This document shows positions 24,842 to 34,015 of a stretch of 64,000 nt of DNA, piece by piece. The position numbers were made by a program, and so were the translations under genes. The stretch is from Sphingobacterium faecale (GTDB taxonomy: Bacteria > Bacteroidota > Bacteroidia > Sphingobacteriales > Sphingobacteriaceae), in assembly GCF_016746095.1 (NCBI RefSeq), contig NZ_JAERTY010000002.1, forward strand, positions 310,001 to 374,000, in the 5' to 3' direction. How positions within the stretch are numbered: the first letter of the stretch is position 1; every line of letters begins with the position of its first letter. The notes beneath the pieces were generated by a model that was not told the origin of the DNA, did no database searches, and was given only the letters and a program-made list of their open reading frames with translations.

Positions 24842-26026
24842 ATGAATACGATAATCTTACAAAAAGGTAAAGATAAAGCAGCCTGGCAATTACACCCTTG
24901 GGTGTTTTCTGGAGCGATTGGCAAAATAAATGGCCGCGTACAATCTGGAGAGGTTGTGGCAGTATATAATATAGAACAGGAATTCATTGCTTATGGTATC
25001 TATAATAATATATCGCGCGTTGCAGTTCGCTTGTTGGAATGGAATCCAGCGAATGAGATTAATGAAGACTGGTGGAGACTGCGTGTAAGAAAGGCCGTTC
25101 GGAACCGAAAGCATTTGTTAACGGCAGATAATGATGCGGTTCGTTTGATTTTTGCGGAAGCTGATTTTTTGCCTGGACTGATTGCGGATAAATATGCAGA
25201 CTATATTTCTATTCAGGTTCATTCGTCAGGGATAGAGCAGGTCAAAGGACTTATCGTTGATGAATTGGTGAATCTCCTGCAACCTAAGGGAATTTACGAA
25301 AGAAGTGATTTGAAGTCTAGAGACTATGAGGGGCTACCGGATAGTAATGGCGTATTGTGGGGAGAATTACCTCCAGATTTTGTTGAAATCGTGGAAAACG
25401 GGATCCATTATAAGGTAAATATCATTGATGGTCAGAAATCAGGGTTTTACTGCGATCAGCGTGAAAACCGCTTTTTGACGGCTCAGTATGTCAAAGGTAA
25501 GCGGATGCTGGATTGCTTCTGTTATTCGGGTGGTTTTACTTTAAATGCTTTTCGAGCAGGAGCTGATGAAGTTGTCTCTGTTGACAGTTCTGCGTTGGCG
25601 ATAGACACCTTAAAGGAAAATGTGAAGTATAATGGTTTTGATGAGACAAAACATGTAGCGGTTCAGTCTGATGTAAATAAGTATTTGCGTCAATTGGGAG
25701 AGGGTGGAGAAAAGTTTGATGTAATTGTGCTGGATCCACCAAAGTACGCTCCCTCGAGATCGACGTTAGAAAAAGCTTCGAGAGCTTATAAGGATTTGAA
25801 TCGTAGGGGATTGATGTTGTTGGGGAGTGGTGGTCTATTGGCAACTTTTTCTTGCTCTGGAGCAATGGATATTGAGACCTTTAAGCAAGTTTTGGCTTGG
25901 GCTGCTTTGGATGCGGGTAAAGAAATCCAATTTATTAGACAGTTTTCGCAGCCAGAGGATCATCCCGTTCGTGCTTCTTTCTCCGAAGGTGAATACCTAA
26001 AGGGATTATTGGTGCGTGTATTGTAA
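24842..26026 (+). CDS. rlmI: RlmI-like 23S rRNA (cytosine-5) methyltransferase
   Basis: 394 residues: an N-terminal PUA domain (about 1-75, HPWVFSGAIGKINGRVQSGEVV), then a class I SAM-dependent methyltransferase with MLDCFCYSGGFTLNAFRAGADEVVSVD as the SAM loop and IVLDPPKYAPS as motif IV. This matches RlmI/YccW, which methylates C1962 of 23S rRNA. The start is fixed at 24842 because the promoter box lies inside the longer alternative frame. The gene stands alone between terminators. Confidence 0.85.
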   Translation: MNTIILQKGKDKAAWQLHPWVFSGAIGKINGRVQSGEVVAVYNIEQEFIAYGIYNNISRVAVRLLEWNPANEINEDWWRLRVRKAVRNRKHLLTADNDAVRLIFAEADFLPGLIADKYADYISIQVHSSGIEQVKGLIVDELVNLLQPKGIYERSDLKSRDYEGLPDSNGVLWGELPPDFVEIVENGIHYKVNIIDGQKSGFYCDQRENRFLTAQYVKGKRMLDCFCYSGGFTLNAFRAGADEVVSVDSSALAIDTLKENVKYNGFDETKHVAVQSDVNKYLRQLGEGGEKFDVIVLDPPKYAPSRSTLEKASRAYKDLNRRGLMLLGSGGLLATFSCSGAMDIETFKQVLAWAALDAGKEIQFIRQFSQPEDHPVRASFSEGEYLKGLLVRVL

Positions 26027-26039
26027 GAAAGCAGGTTGA

Positions 26040-26090
26040 AATGCTGTGGTAAGAAATTCGGCAGAAATACGATTCCTTATCACAGCATTA
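26040..26090. terminator. Hairpin between convergent rlmI-like gene and fabH
   Basis: AATGCTGTGGTAAG pairs with CTTATCACAGCATT (one G-T wobble), with a 22-nt loop. No long T-run is attached, so it is a probable rather than certain terminator for the convergent genes. Confidence 0.55.
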
Positions 26091-26095
26091 TATTA

Positions 26096-27142
26096 TTACC
26101 ACCGGATCAACGCCGATCCCCAAGTAAAGCCTGCTCCAAATGCGGCTAGGCAAACCAAATCGCCTTCTTTGATCCGGCCCTCTTCCCAAGCTTCTGAAAG
26201 CGCTATTGGTACGGATGCAGCTGTTGTATTGCCGTATTTTTGAATATTATTGAACACCTTATCATCCGCTAACCCCAATGTTTTCTGTACAAACTGTGAT
26301 ATACGGAGATTGGCTTGATGCGGTACCAGAAGGTCTATATCGGCAGGTGTTAGCTCGTTTTTAGCTAAAGCTTCACCGATGACTTCCGGAAATTTTACCA
26401 CTGCCTTTTTGAAAACGGCCTGACCATCCATATACGGAAAAGCACTTCCATCTTCTAGCATTTTAGGAGTCACGAACATTCCTCCTAGTTCCTGATCGGG
26501 CCATTCTGGTCTATTTTCTAAGCCTTTTCCTCCTGATGCTCCAGGGTAATACATGGCTAGTTTTTCGGCATCCGCACCATCGGAGTGGAGGTGGGTACTC
26601 AAGATACCTTTGCCCGTCTCAGTCGTTGGTTGTAGTATGGCTGCACCTGCTCCATCACCAAATATCACGGATACGGCACGGCCTCGTGTCGAAAAGTCCA
26701 AAGCAAAAGAATGTTTTTCTGAACCGACCACCAGTATGTTTTTATACATTCCTGTTTTTATAAATTGGTCGGCTATAGACAATGCGTAGACAAAGCCCGA
26801 ACACTGGTTACGGATGTCCAACGCTCCGATTTCTCCCATACCCATTTCCCTTTGGAGCAGTACGCCACAGCCTGGAAAATAATAGTCTGGAGATAAGGTG
26901 GCAAATATGATGAAGTCGATGTCTTTAGCCGTTGTTTTTGCACGCTCTATAGCGATCTTGGCTGCTTCAATAGCCATTGATGTCGTCGTTTCCTCCAGAC
27001 GGTCGGCATACCGTCTTTCCTTGATGCCGGTACGTTCTTGGATCCACTCGTCGGTAGTATCCATGAATCGGGTAAGGTCATTGTTGGTATACACATTTTT
27101 AGGAACATAGTGCCCTAGGCCTGCTATTTTAGATTGGAACAT
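26096..27142 (-). CDS. fabH: 3-oxoacyl-ACP synthase III family protein
   Basis: 348 residues. The KAS III triad is complete: Cys at C114 in RNQCSGFVYAL, His in LVPHQANLRI and Asn in QKYGNTTAASVP. FabH condenses acetyl-CoA with malonyl-ACP to start fatty acid synthesis. The gene is not next to plsX, rpmF or other fab genes, and the protein is a little longer than the usual 310-330, so it may be an additional KAS III-type enzyme with a different acyl preference. The neighbouring clpS is divergent. Confidence 0.83.
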   Translation of the reverse strand: MFQSKIAGLGHYVPKNVYTNNDLTRFMDTTDEWIQERTGIKERRYADRLEETTTSMAIEAAKIAIERAKTTAKDIDFIIFATLSPDYYFPGCGVLLQREMGMGEIGALDIRNQCSGFVYALSIADQFIKTGMYKNILVVGSEKHSFALDFSTRGRAVSVIFGDGAGAAILQPTTETGKGILSTHLHSDGADAEKLAMYYPGASGGKGLENRPEWPDQELGGMFVTPKMLEDGSAFPYMDGQAVFKKAVVKFPEVIGEALAKNELTPADIDLLVPHQANLRISQFVQKTLGLADDKVFNNIQKYGNTTAASVPIALSEAWEEGRIKEGDLVCLAAFGAGFTWGSALIRW

Positions 27143-27246
27143 GATCTTGTAATTCTAGTCGTTAATAATCCAATTGTTTTCAACCCATTCGCTGATTAGG
27201 ATGACCTTTTATTCAAAGAGGTCTGTCCATAGGGAGGAAATTACTA

Positions 27247-27254
27247 CAAAATTA
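27247..27254 (-). promoter_or_regulatory. Candidate fabH promoter, -7 box
   Basis: The minus strand reads TAATTTTG (TAnnTTTG), about 105 nt upstream of the fabH start, in the divergent gap shared with clpS. Confidence 0.35.
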
Positions 27255-27275
27255 CGGTTTTTTTGAAAAATACAC

Positions 27276-27283
27276 TACTTTTG
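27276..27283 (+). promoter_or_regulatory. Leaderless-type clpS promoter
   Basis: TACTTTTG ends 4 nt before the clpS ATG (27288), the same spacing as for the rlmI-like gene and hemJ. Confidence 0.6.
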
Positions 27284-27287
27284 CGCT

Positions 27288-27569
27288 ATGGGTGTAGAAA
27301 CCGCACAAGAAACCTTTACGCTTGAAGAAATATTAGCTTCTGTAAAAGAAAGCCATAAGCTTATTCTTTGGAATGATGATATCAATACGTTTGATCACGT
27401 AATCTATTGTCTGATCCATCATTTGCAATATACAGAAACACAGGCCGAGCGTATTGCTTGGAAGGTGCACACCGAAGGCAAATGCGCTGTATTAGAAGGA
27501 CCTTATGTGGAGCTAGAGATCTATCGGAAGATACTGAAGGCAGAAGGTCTTACCGTTTCGGTGGAGTAG
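27288..27569 (+). CDS. clpS: ATP-dependent Clp protease adaptor ClpS
   Basis: 93 residues. The ClpS core is evident: LILWNDDINTFDHVIYCL, then TETQAERIAWKVHTEGKCAVLEGP, ending in the strand that closes the N-degron pocket. ClpS delivers proteins bearing destabilising N-terminal residues to the ClpA/ClpC-type unfoldase. Together with aat (6.8 kb) this supports an N-end-rule pathway. Monocistronic by context. Confidence 0.93.
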   Translation: MGVETAQETFTLEEILASVKESHKLILWNDDINTFDHVIYCLIHHLQYTETQAERIAWKVHTEGKCAVLEGPYVELEIYRKILKAEGLTVSVE

Positions 27570-27654
27570 ATTTTGCTCGGTAATAATACAGTTACGATAG
27601 TCCCTTATTCTGTTTTATTCTCCATTTTTGTAGCTTACGAACGCAATCTAAGCT

Positions 27655-30147
27655 ATGCAACTTAAATTACTATTTACCCTATTTTTTGCCCTTCCTTTAT
27701 TTATATATGCGCAACAAGGCCAGTTTAAAGTCACTGTCGTAGAGGAGTTGACCAAAGAGCCTGTTCTTGGAGCCAGTGTCGCGTTGTTGCACGCTGTTTC
27801 AAAGGCGCCTGTAAAGGGACGGCAGACGGATGGTAACGGAGTCGCTTCTATTGATGGACTGCCTGCCGGTACTTATCTTGTAAAGATCAGTTTTGTAGGA
27901 ATGCTTGATTATGAACGGGAAGGTGTGGTAATAGCTGCTAATAAGACAAACGATATCGGTGTTGTATTCCTTTTTGAGAGTGGTCGCCAGCTGGACGAGA
28001 TTGTTGTGAAGGGGCGTCTGCCCGAATTGCAGTTGGGAATCGATAAAAAGGTGTTTGATGTCTCCCAAAGTATGGTTAGTGTAGGTGGTACGGCGCAGGA
28101 TTTACTCGCCAATGTTCCCACATTACAGGTGGATATGGATGGTTCTGTGAGTTTGAGAGGGTCTAACAGTGTTCGTATTTTGATAGATGGCAAAGAGTCT
28201 GCTATGGCAGGTTCTGATGTTAATAAATTGCTTCAGTCGTTACCGGCTGATGCCGTTGCTAAGGTCGAAATCATTACCAACCCCTCGGCAAAGTATGACG
28301 CGGAAGGGCAATCCGGAATTATCAATATCGTGTTGAAGAAGAATGTCCGCACTGGCTTTAATGGGGTGGCAAATGCTTCTGTCGGTAGTTACGATAATTA
28401 TAATGCGGGGGTTACGTTGAATTATAGGGACCGTAAGTTTAATTATTTTGGAGGATATAATTATAGGCATGGCCGTAATGTAGGCGAGGGTGGCGTACGT
28501 ACGGTACAGCTGTTTGACGGTTTGCAACAGGATAACAGTGAAATCACCGAATCGAACTCAGAAACATTCCGAAAGGGAATAAATAATTCTTTTCGTTTAG
28601 GGACGGATTATTATGCTAATGAAAAGACGACGATTAGAGTAGGAGCCAATTTGAGTTTGAGGGATAATAGAAGAGGGGAAGATATTCTTTACAACTACTA
28701 TAACCGCCCTGATTATGGCAGTTCTAGTTCCCGTGAATCCAGACAGAAAGAAGAGGATCTGGGATATGATATCAGTTTTGATTTTAAGCGCACCCTACGT
28801 AGGGAAGGAGAGGAGTTGACGGCTAATGTAACTTATGGTTATGACAAGGAGGATGGTACGAATGACTATATACAGCGCTACGATAAGACTTCTACTATCT
28901 CCGAAAGTAGACGTAAAAATGCAACCAATGAAAGTGGCCGGAATTGGAATTTTCAACTGGATTATGTTTTGCCATTGGGCGAGAACCATAAATTCGAAGC
29001 TGGGTACCGTACGATATTACGCTCATCGGATGAAGGACAACGTTCGGATAAATTAGTAGAAGGAGTGTTTGAACCTGATTATGGGGTAAACAATGATTTT
29101 AATATGAAATCGGGTGTCCATGCATTGTACGCTAACTATCAGCGTATGTTATCTCAACGAATAGGGCTACAATTAGGACTGCGTGCGGAGGATGCTTTTC
29201 TAAATACGACTATCCGTAGTTATGACCCATCTCTCATTAATAAAGGTACAGATGTGACGCTAGGCAAGCTCGATTACTTTCGAGTATATCCGAGTTTGTT
29301 TTTAACTTATGATGTTAACGCGGAAGGTGATAAGGTGCAGCTGAGTTATTCTAGACGGGTACAACGTCCAAGGGGCTGGCAGGTCAATCCTTTCGTAGAT
29401 TTATCGGACGAGACGAACTTTAGACAAGGTAATCCGGAGTTGATGCCCGAAGATATCCATGCTGTAGAGATGAGTTTTGCAAAGTTTTATTCGGGGTGGA
29501 ATTTCCTTGCTTCGGCTTACTACCGCCGTATAAACGATGTTACGCAACCGTTTCAGTATGATCAAAATGATTCTTTAGCAGCTATCTATTTGGCTGATAA
29601 CCCCAATGCTACTTTTATGCGTTGGCAAAACATAGGTTCTAGAAACAATGCAGGGTTTGAGGTCGTGTCTAAGGTGAATATCTTTTCTTGGTGGGATATA
29701 ACTGCCAATGGGAATGTTTTTTACTTTAAAATAGAACCGAATGAAGGGTATAACGTTCGTTCTTCTGACGGACTCTCTTGGAATGCGAATCTAACGACAA
29801 ACCTCAAGTTGGCAAAATTGACCTCTCTTCAGTTGCGTGGCGATTATCGTGCTCCAATGAATAGCTTACAAGGCCGGATGAAAGCCATGAAGGGGGTAGA
29901 TCTAGCGTTAAAGCAGGATGTATTGAAGGGGAAAGGCAGTGTCACGTTTAATGTTCGTGATTTATTTGATTCTAGACAGTTTGGTGGTGATAGTTATCTC
30001 CCATCACAATATTCCGATCGATATTTTAGATGGTCTAAGCGAACATTTACCCTAGGGTTTTCTTATCGTTTCGGTGTACAGGATTTGACTAAAGGCAGAA
30101 AGAAAAATGAAGACATGCCTTCCGATGAAAACATGGGCGGTTATTAG
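27655..30147 (+). CDS. TonB-dependent receptor-like outer membrane protein
   Basis: 830 residues: signal peptide (ending LFIYAQ, about 20), a carboxypeptidase-regulatory-like beta-sandwich (about 22-110), a plug domain (about 125-225, with DLLANVPTLQVDMDG and NPSAKYDAEGQSGIINIVLK), and a beta-barrel of the OMP_b-brl_3 type. The C-terminus has the expected barrel strand (TFTLGFSYRF) followed by a polar tail. The architecture is the large Bacteroidota group of outer membrane beta-barrel proteins without a SusD partner; no susD follows. Substrate unknown. Confidence 0.9.
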   Translation: MQLKLLFTLFFALPLFIYAQQGQFKVTVVEELTKEPVLGASVALLHAVSKAPVKGRQTDGNGVASIDGLPAGTYLVKISFVGMLDYEREGVVIAANKTNDIGVVFLFESGRQLDEIVVKGRLPELQLGIDKKVFDVSQSMVSVGGTAQDLLANVPTLQVDMDGSVSLRGSNSVRILIDGKESAMAGSDVNKLLQSLPADAVAKVEIITNPSAKYDAEGQSGIINIVLKKNVRTGFNGVANASVGSYDNYNAGVTLNYRDRKFNYFGGYNYRHGRNVGEGGVRTVQLFDGLQQDNSEITESNSETFRKGINNSFRLGTDYYANEKTTIRVGANLSLRDNRRGEDILYNYYNRPDYGSSSSRESRQKEEDLGYDISFDFKRTLRREGEELTANVTYGYDKEDGTNDYIQRYDKTSTISESRRKNATNESGRNWNFQLDYVLPLGENHKFEAGYRTILRSSDEGQRSDKLVEGVFEPDYGVNNDFNMKSGVHALYANYQRMLSQRIGLQLGLRAEDAFLNTTIRSYDPSLINKGTDVTLGKLDYFRVYPSLFLTYDVNAEGDKVQLSYSRRVQRPRGWQVNPFVDLSDETNFRQGNPELMPEDIHAVEMSFAKFYSGWNFLASAYYRRINDVTQPFQYDQNDSLAAIYLADNPNATFMRWQNIGSRNNAGFEVVSKVNIFSWWDITANGNVFYFKIEPNEGYNVRSSDGLSWNANLTTNLKLAKLTSLQLRGDYRAPMNSLQGRMKAMKGVDLALKQDVLKGKGSVTFNVRDLFDSRQFGGDSYLPSQYSDRYFRWSKRTFTLGFSYRFGVQDLTKGRKKNEDMPSDENMGGY

Positions 30148-30289
30148 ACTGTTCTTTTAGACTACTAAGTGTAGGAATTACATTAAGTATTTGTATATTT
30201 ATTGATAGAATTGTGATTGTAGATTTGAACCTGAATTGTTTTGGACGACTTTTGGGTAATTTGATGACCATAAAATAAAAAATACTTTA

Positions 30290-31099
30290 ATGAAAAACAG
30301 CTTTATGTCAGCTTGCTTAATGATTGGGATGTTCTCCTTTTCTGTAGCGCATGCGCAGGGCAAAAAGAGCTTCCAAGCGGTTGCTCCGACTTATGAATTG
30401 ATGAACTTGCCAAAGGTAGATCTCACAAAGTTTAAGAAAGCCAAAAATGGAGCCTACGTGCTGTTTGATGGTAGTTCATTGGAGGGGTGGCGTGGCTATA
30501 ATAAGACGTATGTTCCTAATAAATGGAATATAGAAGACGGCGCACTCAAATTTTCTAAAAAACCTAGTGTTGATAAGCCTGAAGGTGGGGATATCATTTT
30601 TGCTCATGATTTCAAAGATTTTGAACTGGAGTTTGAATGGAAGATCTCAGAAGCCGGTAACTCAGGTGTGTTTTTTCTAGCTAGAGAAGTCAAAGGTCAA
30701 CCGATTTATATATCAAGTCCGGAATACCAGATTCTGGATAACGATAAACATCCTGACGCTAGTAAAGGTATTGATGGGAATCGCCAATCGGCCTCATTGT
30801 ACGATATGATTCCTGCAAAACCTCAAAATGCGAAAGCTGTAGGAATGTGGAACAAGTCGAAAATTGTTGTGAAAGGAGAGAAAGTTCAACATTTTCAGAA
30901 TGGCAAGAAGGTTGTGGAATATACAATTAGAACCCCCGAGTGGGAAAAACTGTTGCAATCTAGTAAATTCAGCCAAGACAAGTGGCCTCTAGCTTTTGAA
31001 TTACTTTCTAAAGTGGGCGCTGAGCCAGGGGTGATCGGATTTCAAGACCATGGAGACGATGTATGGTATCGTAATGTGACTGTAAAGGTATTGCGCTAA
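30290..31099 (+). CDS. DUF1080 family secreted protein (3-keto-disaccharide hydrolase-like)
   Basis: 269 residues with a signal peptide (ending SVAHAQ, about 23) and one DUF1080 domain, a concanavalin-like jelly roll: YVLFDGSSLEGWRGY at the start, DFELEFEWKISEAGNSGVFFLAR in the middle and IGFQDHGDDVWYRNVTVK at the end. Some DUF1080 proteins cleave 3-keto-glycosides. The stop overlaps the ATG of the SGNH hydrolase gene, so the two are likely made together and act on carbohydrate outside the cell. Confidence 0.88.
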   Translation: MKNSFMSACLMIGMFSFSVAHAQGKKSFQAVAPTYELMNLPKVDLTKFKKAKNGAYVLFDGSSLEGWRGYNKTYVPNKWNIEDGALKFSKKPSVDKPEGGDIIFAHDFKDFELEFEWKISEAGNSGVFFLAREVKGQPIYISSPEYQILDNDKHPDASKGIDGNRQSASLYDMIPAKPQNAKAVGMWNKSKIVVKGEKVQHFQNGKKVVEYTIRTPEWEKLLQSSKFSQDKWPLAFELLSKVGAEPGVIGFQDHGDDVWYRNVTVKVLR

Positions 31100-32211
31100 T
31101 GAGAATGTGCATGGCAAGATGGAGAGCCATAACTGTATGTGCTTTCCTTTTTTTAATCTGTTTACAAGATGCATTTGCGCAGGTCGAACGAATGTTTTAT
31201 CCTGTGGAGGCTGAGGCTCTAAAGGGGAGGACTAAAGAGATGCATACTCAAGTCTCGCTTGGCCGCCTTCCGAGTCGATTACAAGGACAGGTCCGGGATG
31301 CTGTCTGGAATTTGGGGCAAAATGCAGCTGGCGTATACGTTGACTTCCGTACAGATGCTGATACTATAGTGGTACGCTATGGGGTGTCTGGAGATCTAAA
31401 CATGCCACATATGCCGACGACGGGTGTCAGTGGGGTCGATTTATATATGAAGGAAGGTAATATATGGCGCTGGGCACATGGTAGTTATCAGTTCAAAGAC
31501 ACAATCCAGTATACTTTTAGTAATATCGGCAAAAATAAAGCAGGAGTATACCGTTTGTACCTACCGTTGTACAATACTGTAAAGTGGCTAGAAATAGGGG
31601 TAGATAAAGCAGAGCAGATTTTTTTTGTGGATAATAAAGGAAAGCAAGCTCCTATTGTTGTTTACGGGACTTCTATTGCACAAGGGGCCTGTGTGTCGCG
31701 ACCGGGGATGGCTTGGACAAATATAGTGGGACGTTCTTTGGATAATGAAGTTGTCAATCTGGCATTTTCAGGGAATGGACGTTTGGAGCAGCCTTTGTTG
31801 GATTTGATCGCTCTAGAAGATGCAGCTGTATATGTTTTGGATTGTCTTCCTAATTTAATAATAACTCCTCAGCGAAGCGAAAGGCAATTGGATTCATTGA
31901 TTGTTGGAGCAGTCAAAACTATTCGGGCGAAGCACCCAAAAACTCCGATTATTCTTACAGGACATAGTTCTGCATTTACTCCAGGGGTTATGAATAGCGG
32001 GACACTAGTTGCTTACGAAAAGTCTACATACGTGGGGAAAACTACTTTTGATAAGTTAGTAAAAGAGGGGGACAAAAAACTATATTGGCTAGATAGTAGA
32101 GAGATTGCTTTGGATATCAATTCTACTGTGGACTCTGCTCATCCTAATGATTATGGTATGGACAAGATAGCACAGGCCTATATTCGATTGCTTAAGAAAA
32201 TATTAAAATAA
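31099..32211 (+). CDS. Secreted SGNH/GDSL hydrolase
   Basis: 370 residues: signal peptide (about 1-28, ending DAFAQ), an N-terminal beta-rich domain (about 30-185) typical of the Bacteroidota two-domain SGNH proteins, and a C-terminal SGNH domain with block I VVYGTSIAQGACVS (nucleophile Ser), NLAFSGNGRLEQP as block II, and DSAHPNDYGMDKIAQAY carrying the Asp/His pair. Probably a carbohydrate esterase that removes acetyl or acyl groups. It overlaps the DUF1080 gene by one base of the TAATG junction. Confidence 0.86.
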   Translation: MRMCMARWRAITVCAFLFLICLQDAFAQVERMFYPVEAEALKGRTKEMHTQVSLGRLPSRLQGQVRDAVWNLGQNAAGVYVDFRTDADTIVVRYGVSGDLNMPHMPTTGVSGVDLYMKEGNIWRWAHGSYQFKDTIQYTFSNIGKNKAGVYRLYLPLYNTVKWLEIGVDKAEQIFFVDNKGKQAPIVVYGTSIAQGACVSRPGMAWTNIVGRSLDNEVVNLAFSGNGRLEQPLLDLIALEDAAVYVLDCLPNLIITPQRSERQLDSLIVGAVKTIRAKHPKTPIILTGHSSAFTPGVMNSGTLVAYEKSTYVGKTTFDKLVKEGDKKLYWLDSREIALDINSTVDSAHPNDYGMDKIAQAYIRLLKKILK

Positions 32212-32235
32212 GAGGGGGGATATACCCCTTCTCTA
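32211..32235 (+). terminator. Short GC hairpin between convergent SGNH and HAD genes
   Basis: AAGAGGGG pairs with CCCCTTCT (G-T wobble included) and an AT-rich stretch follows. Weak evidence. Confidence 0.35.
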
Positions 32236-32237
32236 TT

Positions 32238-32939
32238 TTAAAAAATATGCTTTAGCTCTTTTAGATCCCTGATCATATAGTGTACATCTGTTGGCTTATC
32301 TGCTCCAGTACTGTTAAAGTATATTGCTTCTAGACCTGCGTTTTGTGCTCCCCGTACATCTGCGTCAACATTGTCACCGATCATAATAGAAGTTGTTTTT
32401 TCGGCTTGGCCATTACTTATAGCATGGTCAAAGATTCGAGGATCTGGTTTGTTAACTCCAAATATTTCTGATATAACAACTGTTTTAAAGTAGTGCTCTA
32501 GACGGCTATGTTTTAATTTGAGCTCACAGGCTTCTTTAAATCCATTTGATATCAGATGAAGATTGTATTTATCCTGCAAATAAGCGAGTGTCTCGTGCGC
32601 ATTGGGAAATAGATTTGTCTTCGTAGGACATATTTTGAGGTATTGTTCTTCAAAAGCAAGGGGAAATAGTGCTGGGTCGACACCGAGCTGTGTGAAGGTA
32701 TCTGCAAATCTTAATCTCCTTAAGGTGGGCTTGTCTATCTTGCCATGATGGTACAGGGCCCATACGCGATGGTTGTTCAGCGTGTAGGTTTCAATAAATA
32801 AGTCTGCGCGATTGCTTCCAAAAAGCCGGTCAAATTGAAATGTTATGTAGAGTTCGTGTAATGTTTCTTCTGCATTTCTGTCAAAATCCCAAATTGTATG
32901 ATCTAGATCGAAGAATATGTCTTTTTTTTGATTGAACAT
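32238..32939 (-). CDS. YjjG-family HAD nucleotidase
   Basis: 233 residues from the ATG at 32939. HAD motif I is FFDLDHTIWDFDRN (catalytic Asp), motif II is LISNGFKEA, motif III is about VVISEIFGVNKPDPRIF, and motif IV is TSIMIGDNVDADVRGA. The size and motif I context match YjjG, a house-cleaning 5'-nucleotidase acting on non-canonical pyrimidine nucleotides. The start is chosen because a promoter box (TAGGTTTG, 32950-32943) ends 3 nt upstream of this ATG. Confidence 0.85.
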   Translation of the reverse strand: MFNQKKDIFFDLDHTIWDFDRNAEETLHELYITFQFDRLFGSNRADLFIETYTLNNHRVWALYHHGKIDKPTLRRLRFADTFTQLGVDPALFPLAFEEQYLKICPTKTNLFPNAHETLAYLQDKYNLHLISNGFKEACELKLKHSRLEHYFKTVVISEIFGVNKPDPRIFDHAISNGQAEKTTSIMIGDNVDADVRGAQNAGLEAIYFNSTGADKPTDVHYMIRDLKELKHIF

Positions 32940-32942
32940 GTA

Positions 32943-32950
32943 CAAACCTA
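32943..32950 (-). promoter_or_regulatory. Leaderless-type promoter of the YjjG gene
   Basis: On the minus strand TAGGTTTG is followed by TAC and the ATG. This 3-nt spacing and the TTTGTACATG sequence recur at the SDR gene (50786-50775). Confidence 0.55.
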
Positions 32951-32982
32951 CATAAATTCAATATAGCAGACAATATAATCGC

Positions 32983-33006
32983 TCTAATTGTCTAATTGTC
33001 TAATTG
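32983..33006. repeat. Three tandem copies of an 8-bp unit
   Basis: TCTAATTG is repeated three times without interruption in the gap between the YjjG gene and the histidine kinase gene. Such short repeats can change copy number by slippage; no effect on either gene is evident. Confidence 0.8.
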
Positions 33007-33117
33007 GATTTAGTAGCTTCTTTCGATCAATTATATTTTTTAACGGAAGATATGCCGCGTCTTTTTCTTATTAGTGTCATAAAACAAGGGCTATTTTATT
33101 ATGCCCGTGTATTTGCC

Positions 33118-33125
33118 TATTTTTG
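33118..33125 (+). promoter_or_regulatory. Histidine kinase operon promoter, -7 box
   Basis: TATTTTTG (TAnnTTTG) lies 14 nt before the ATG at 33140 and inside the longer alternative reading frame from 33101, which favours 33140 as the true start. Confidence 0.5.
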
Positions 33126-33139
33126 TTGAAATTGCATTT

Positions 33140-34015
33140 ATGAGAAGAGCACTCTTTTGGTTTTATCTACTGGCGCTATATGCACTTTGCCAATTAATTG
33201 GGTGGGGATATATGTTTATAAAACATGTGCCGGACAGAAAGGGGATGATTATTGGTGAGGGGTTGATTTTTATAGCAATTTTTGTTTTAGCTGTAATCAA
33301 GCTGAAAAAGCATTTGGAACGTGAGCGCTACTACCAGCAACAACAACAGAATTTTTTGCTTTCCGTAACACATGAACTAAAATCTCCTTTGGCTTCTGTT
33401 AAGCTTTATTTACAGACTATATTGAAGCGGGACTTGGATCGTGAACAACAGAAAACTTTTTTGTCCAACTCGTTGAAAGATATCGAACGTCTTGATTATT
33501 TGGTGGAAAATGTTTTGTTGGCTACCAAACTGGAAAACAGGACTTTTATTCTACCTAAAGAGGATTTTGATTTTTCGGAATTGATTGAAGAGATTTTAGA
33601 TCGACTTCAAAAAAATGCGTGCAAATCCGAGATTATCAAACCGCAGATCGAACCAGGTATTGTCTTACATGCTGATAAGTTTGCGATTACCAACGTGGTG
33701 ACCAATCTTGTTGAGAATGCAGTCAAATACTCGCCACCTTGTGCTAATGTAGAGGTGAGCTTGAAGAAAAAGGATAATGATCTTATGTTTTCTGTTGCCG
33801 ATCATGGAGCTGGTATACAAGATGACGAAAAGAGACTTATCTTTAATAAATTTTACCGTGTAGGAAATGAATCTACCCGTAAAGCCAAGGGAACTGGTTT
33901 GGGGTTATATATAGTGAAATCTGTATTGCAAAAACATGATGCTACAATTAAGGTGATGGATAACAAACCTTCTGGAAGCATCTTTGAAGTAACATTTGAA
34001 AATTATGCAAGCTAA
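33140..34015 (+). CDS. Membrane sensor histidine kinase
   Basis: 291 residues: two membrane helices (about 5-24 and 38-55) with a very short external loop, then a HisKA dimerisation helix with the phospho-acceptor His at H78 (LLSVTHELKSPLASV) and an HATPase domain (N box LVENAVKYSPP, G1 VADHGAGI, G2 KGTGLGLYIVK). The tiny sensor loop suggests it senses the membrane or an accessory protein. It overlaps the response regulator gene by 11 bp, so the two form a coupled pair. Confidence 0.92.
   Translation: MRRALFWFYLLALYALCQLIGWGYMFIKHVPDRKGMIIGEGLIFIAIFVLAVIKLKKHLERERYYQQQQQNFLLSVTHELKSPLASVKLYLQTILKRDLDREQQKTFLSNSLKDIERLDYLVENVLLATKLENRTFILPKEDFDFSELIEEILDRLQKNACKSEIIKPQIEPGIVLHADKFAITNVVTNLVENAVKYSPPCANVEVSLKKKDNDLMFSVADHGAGIQDDEKRLIFNKFYRVGNESTRKAKGTGLGLYIVKSVLQKHDATIKVMDNKPSGSIFEVTFENYAS

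Noticed and set aside
27655..32211. Polysaccharide utilisation locus (SusC/SusD)
   Set aside because: The TonB-dependent receptor is of the OMP_b-brl_3 type and no SusD-like lipoprotein gene follows, so only the DUF1080/SGNH pair hints at carbohydrate use.
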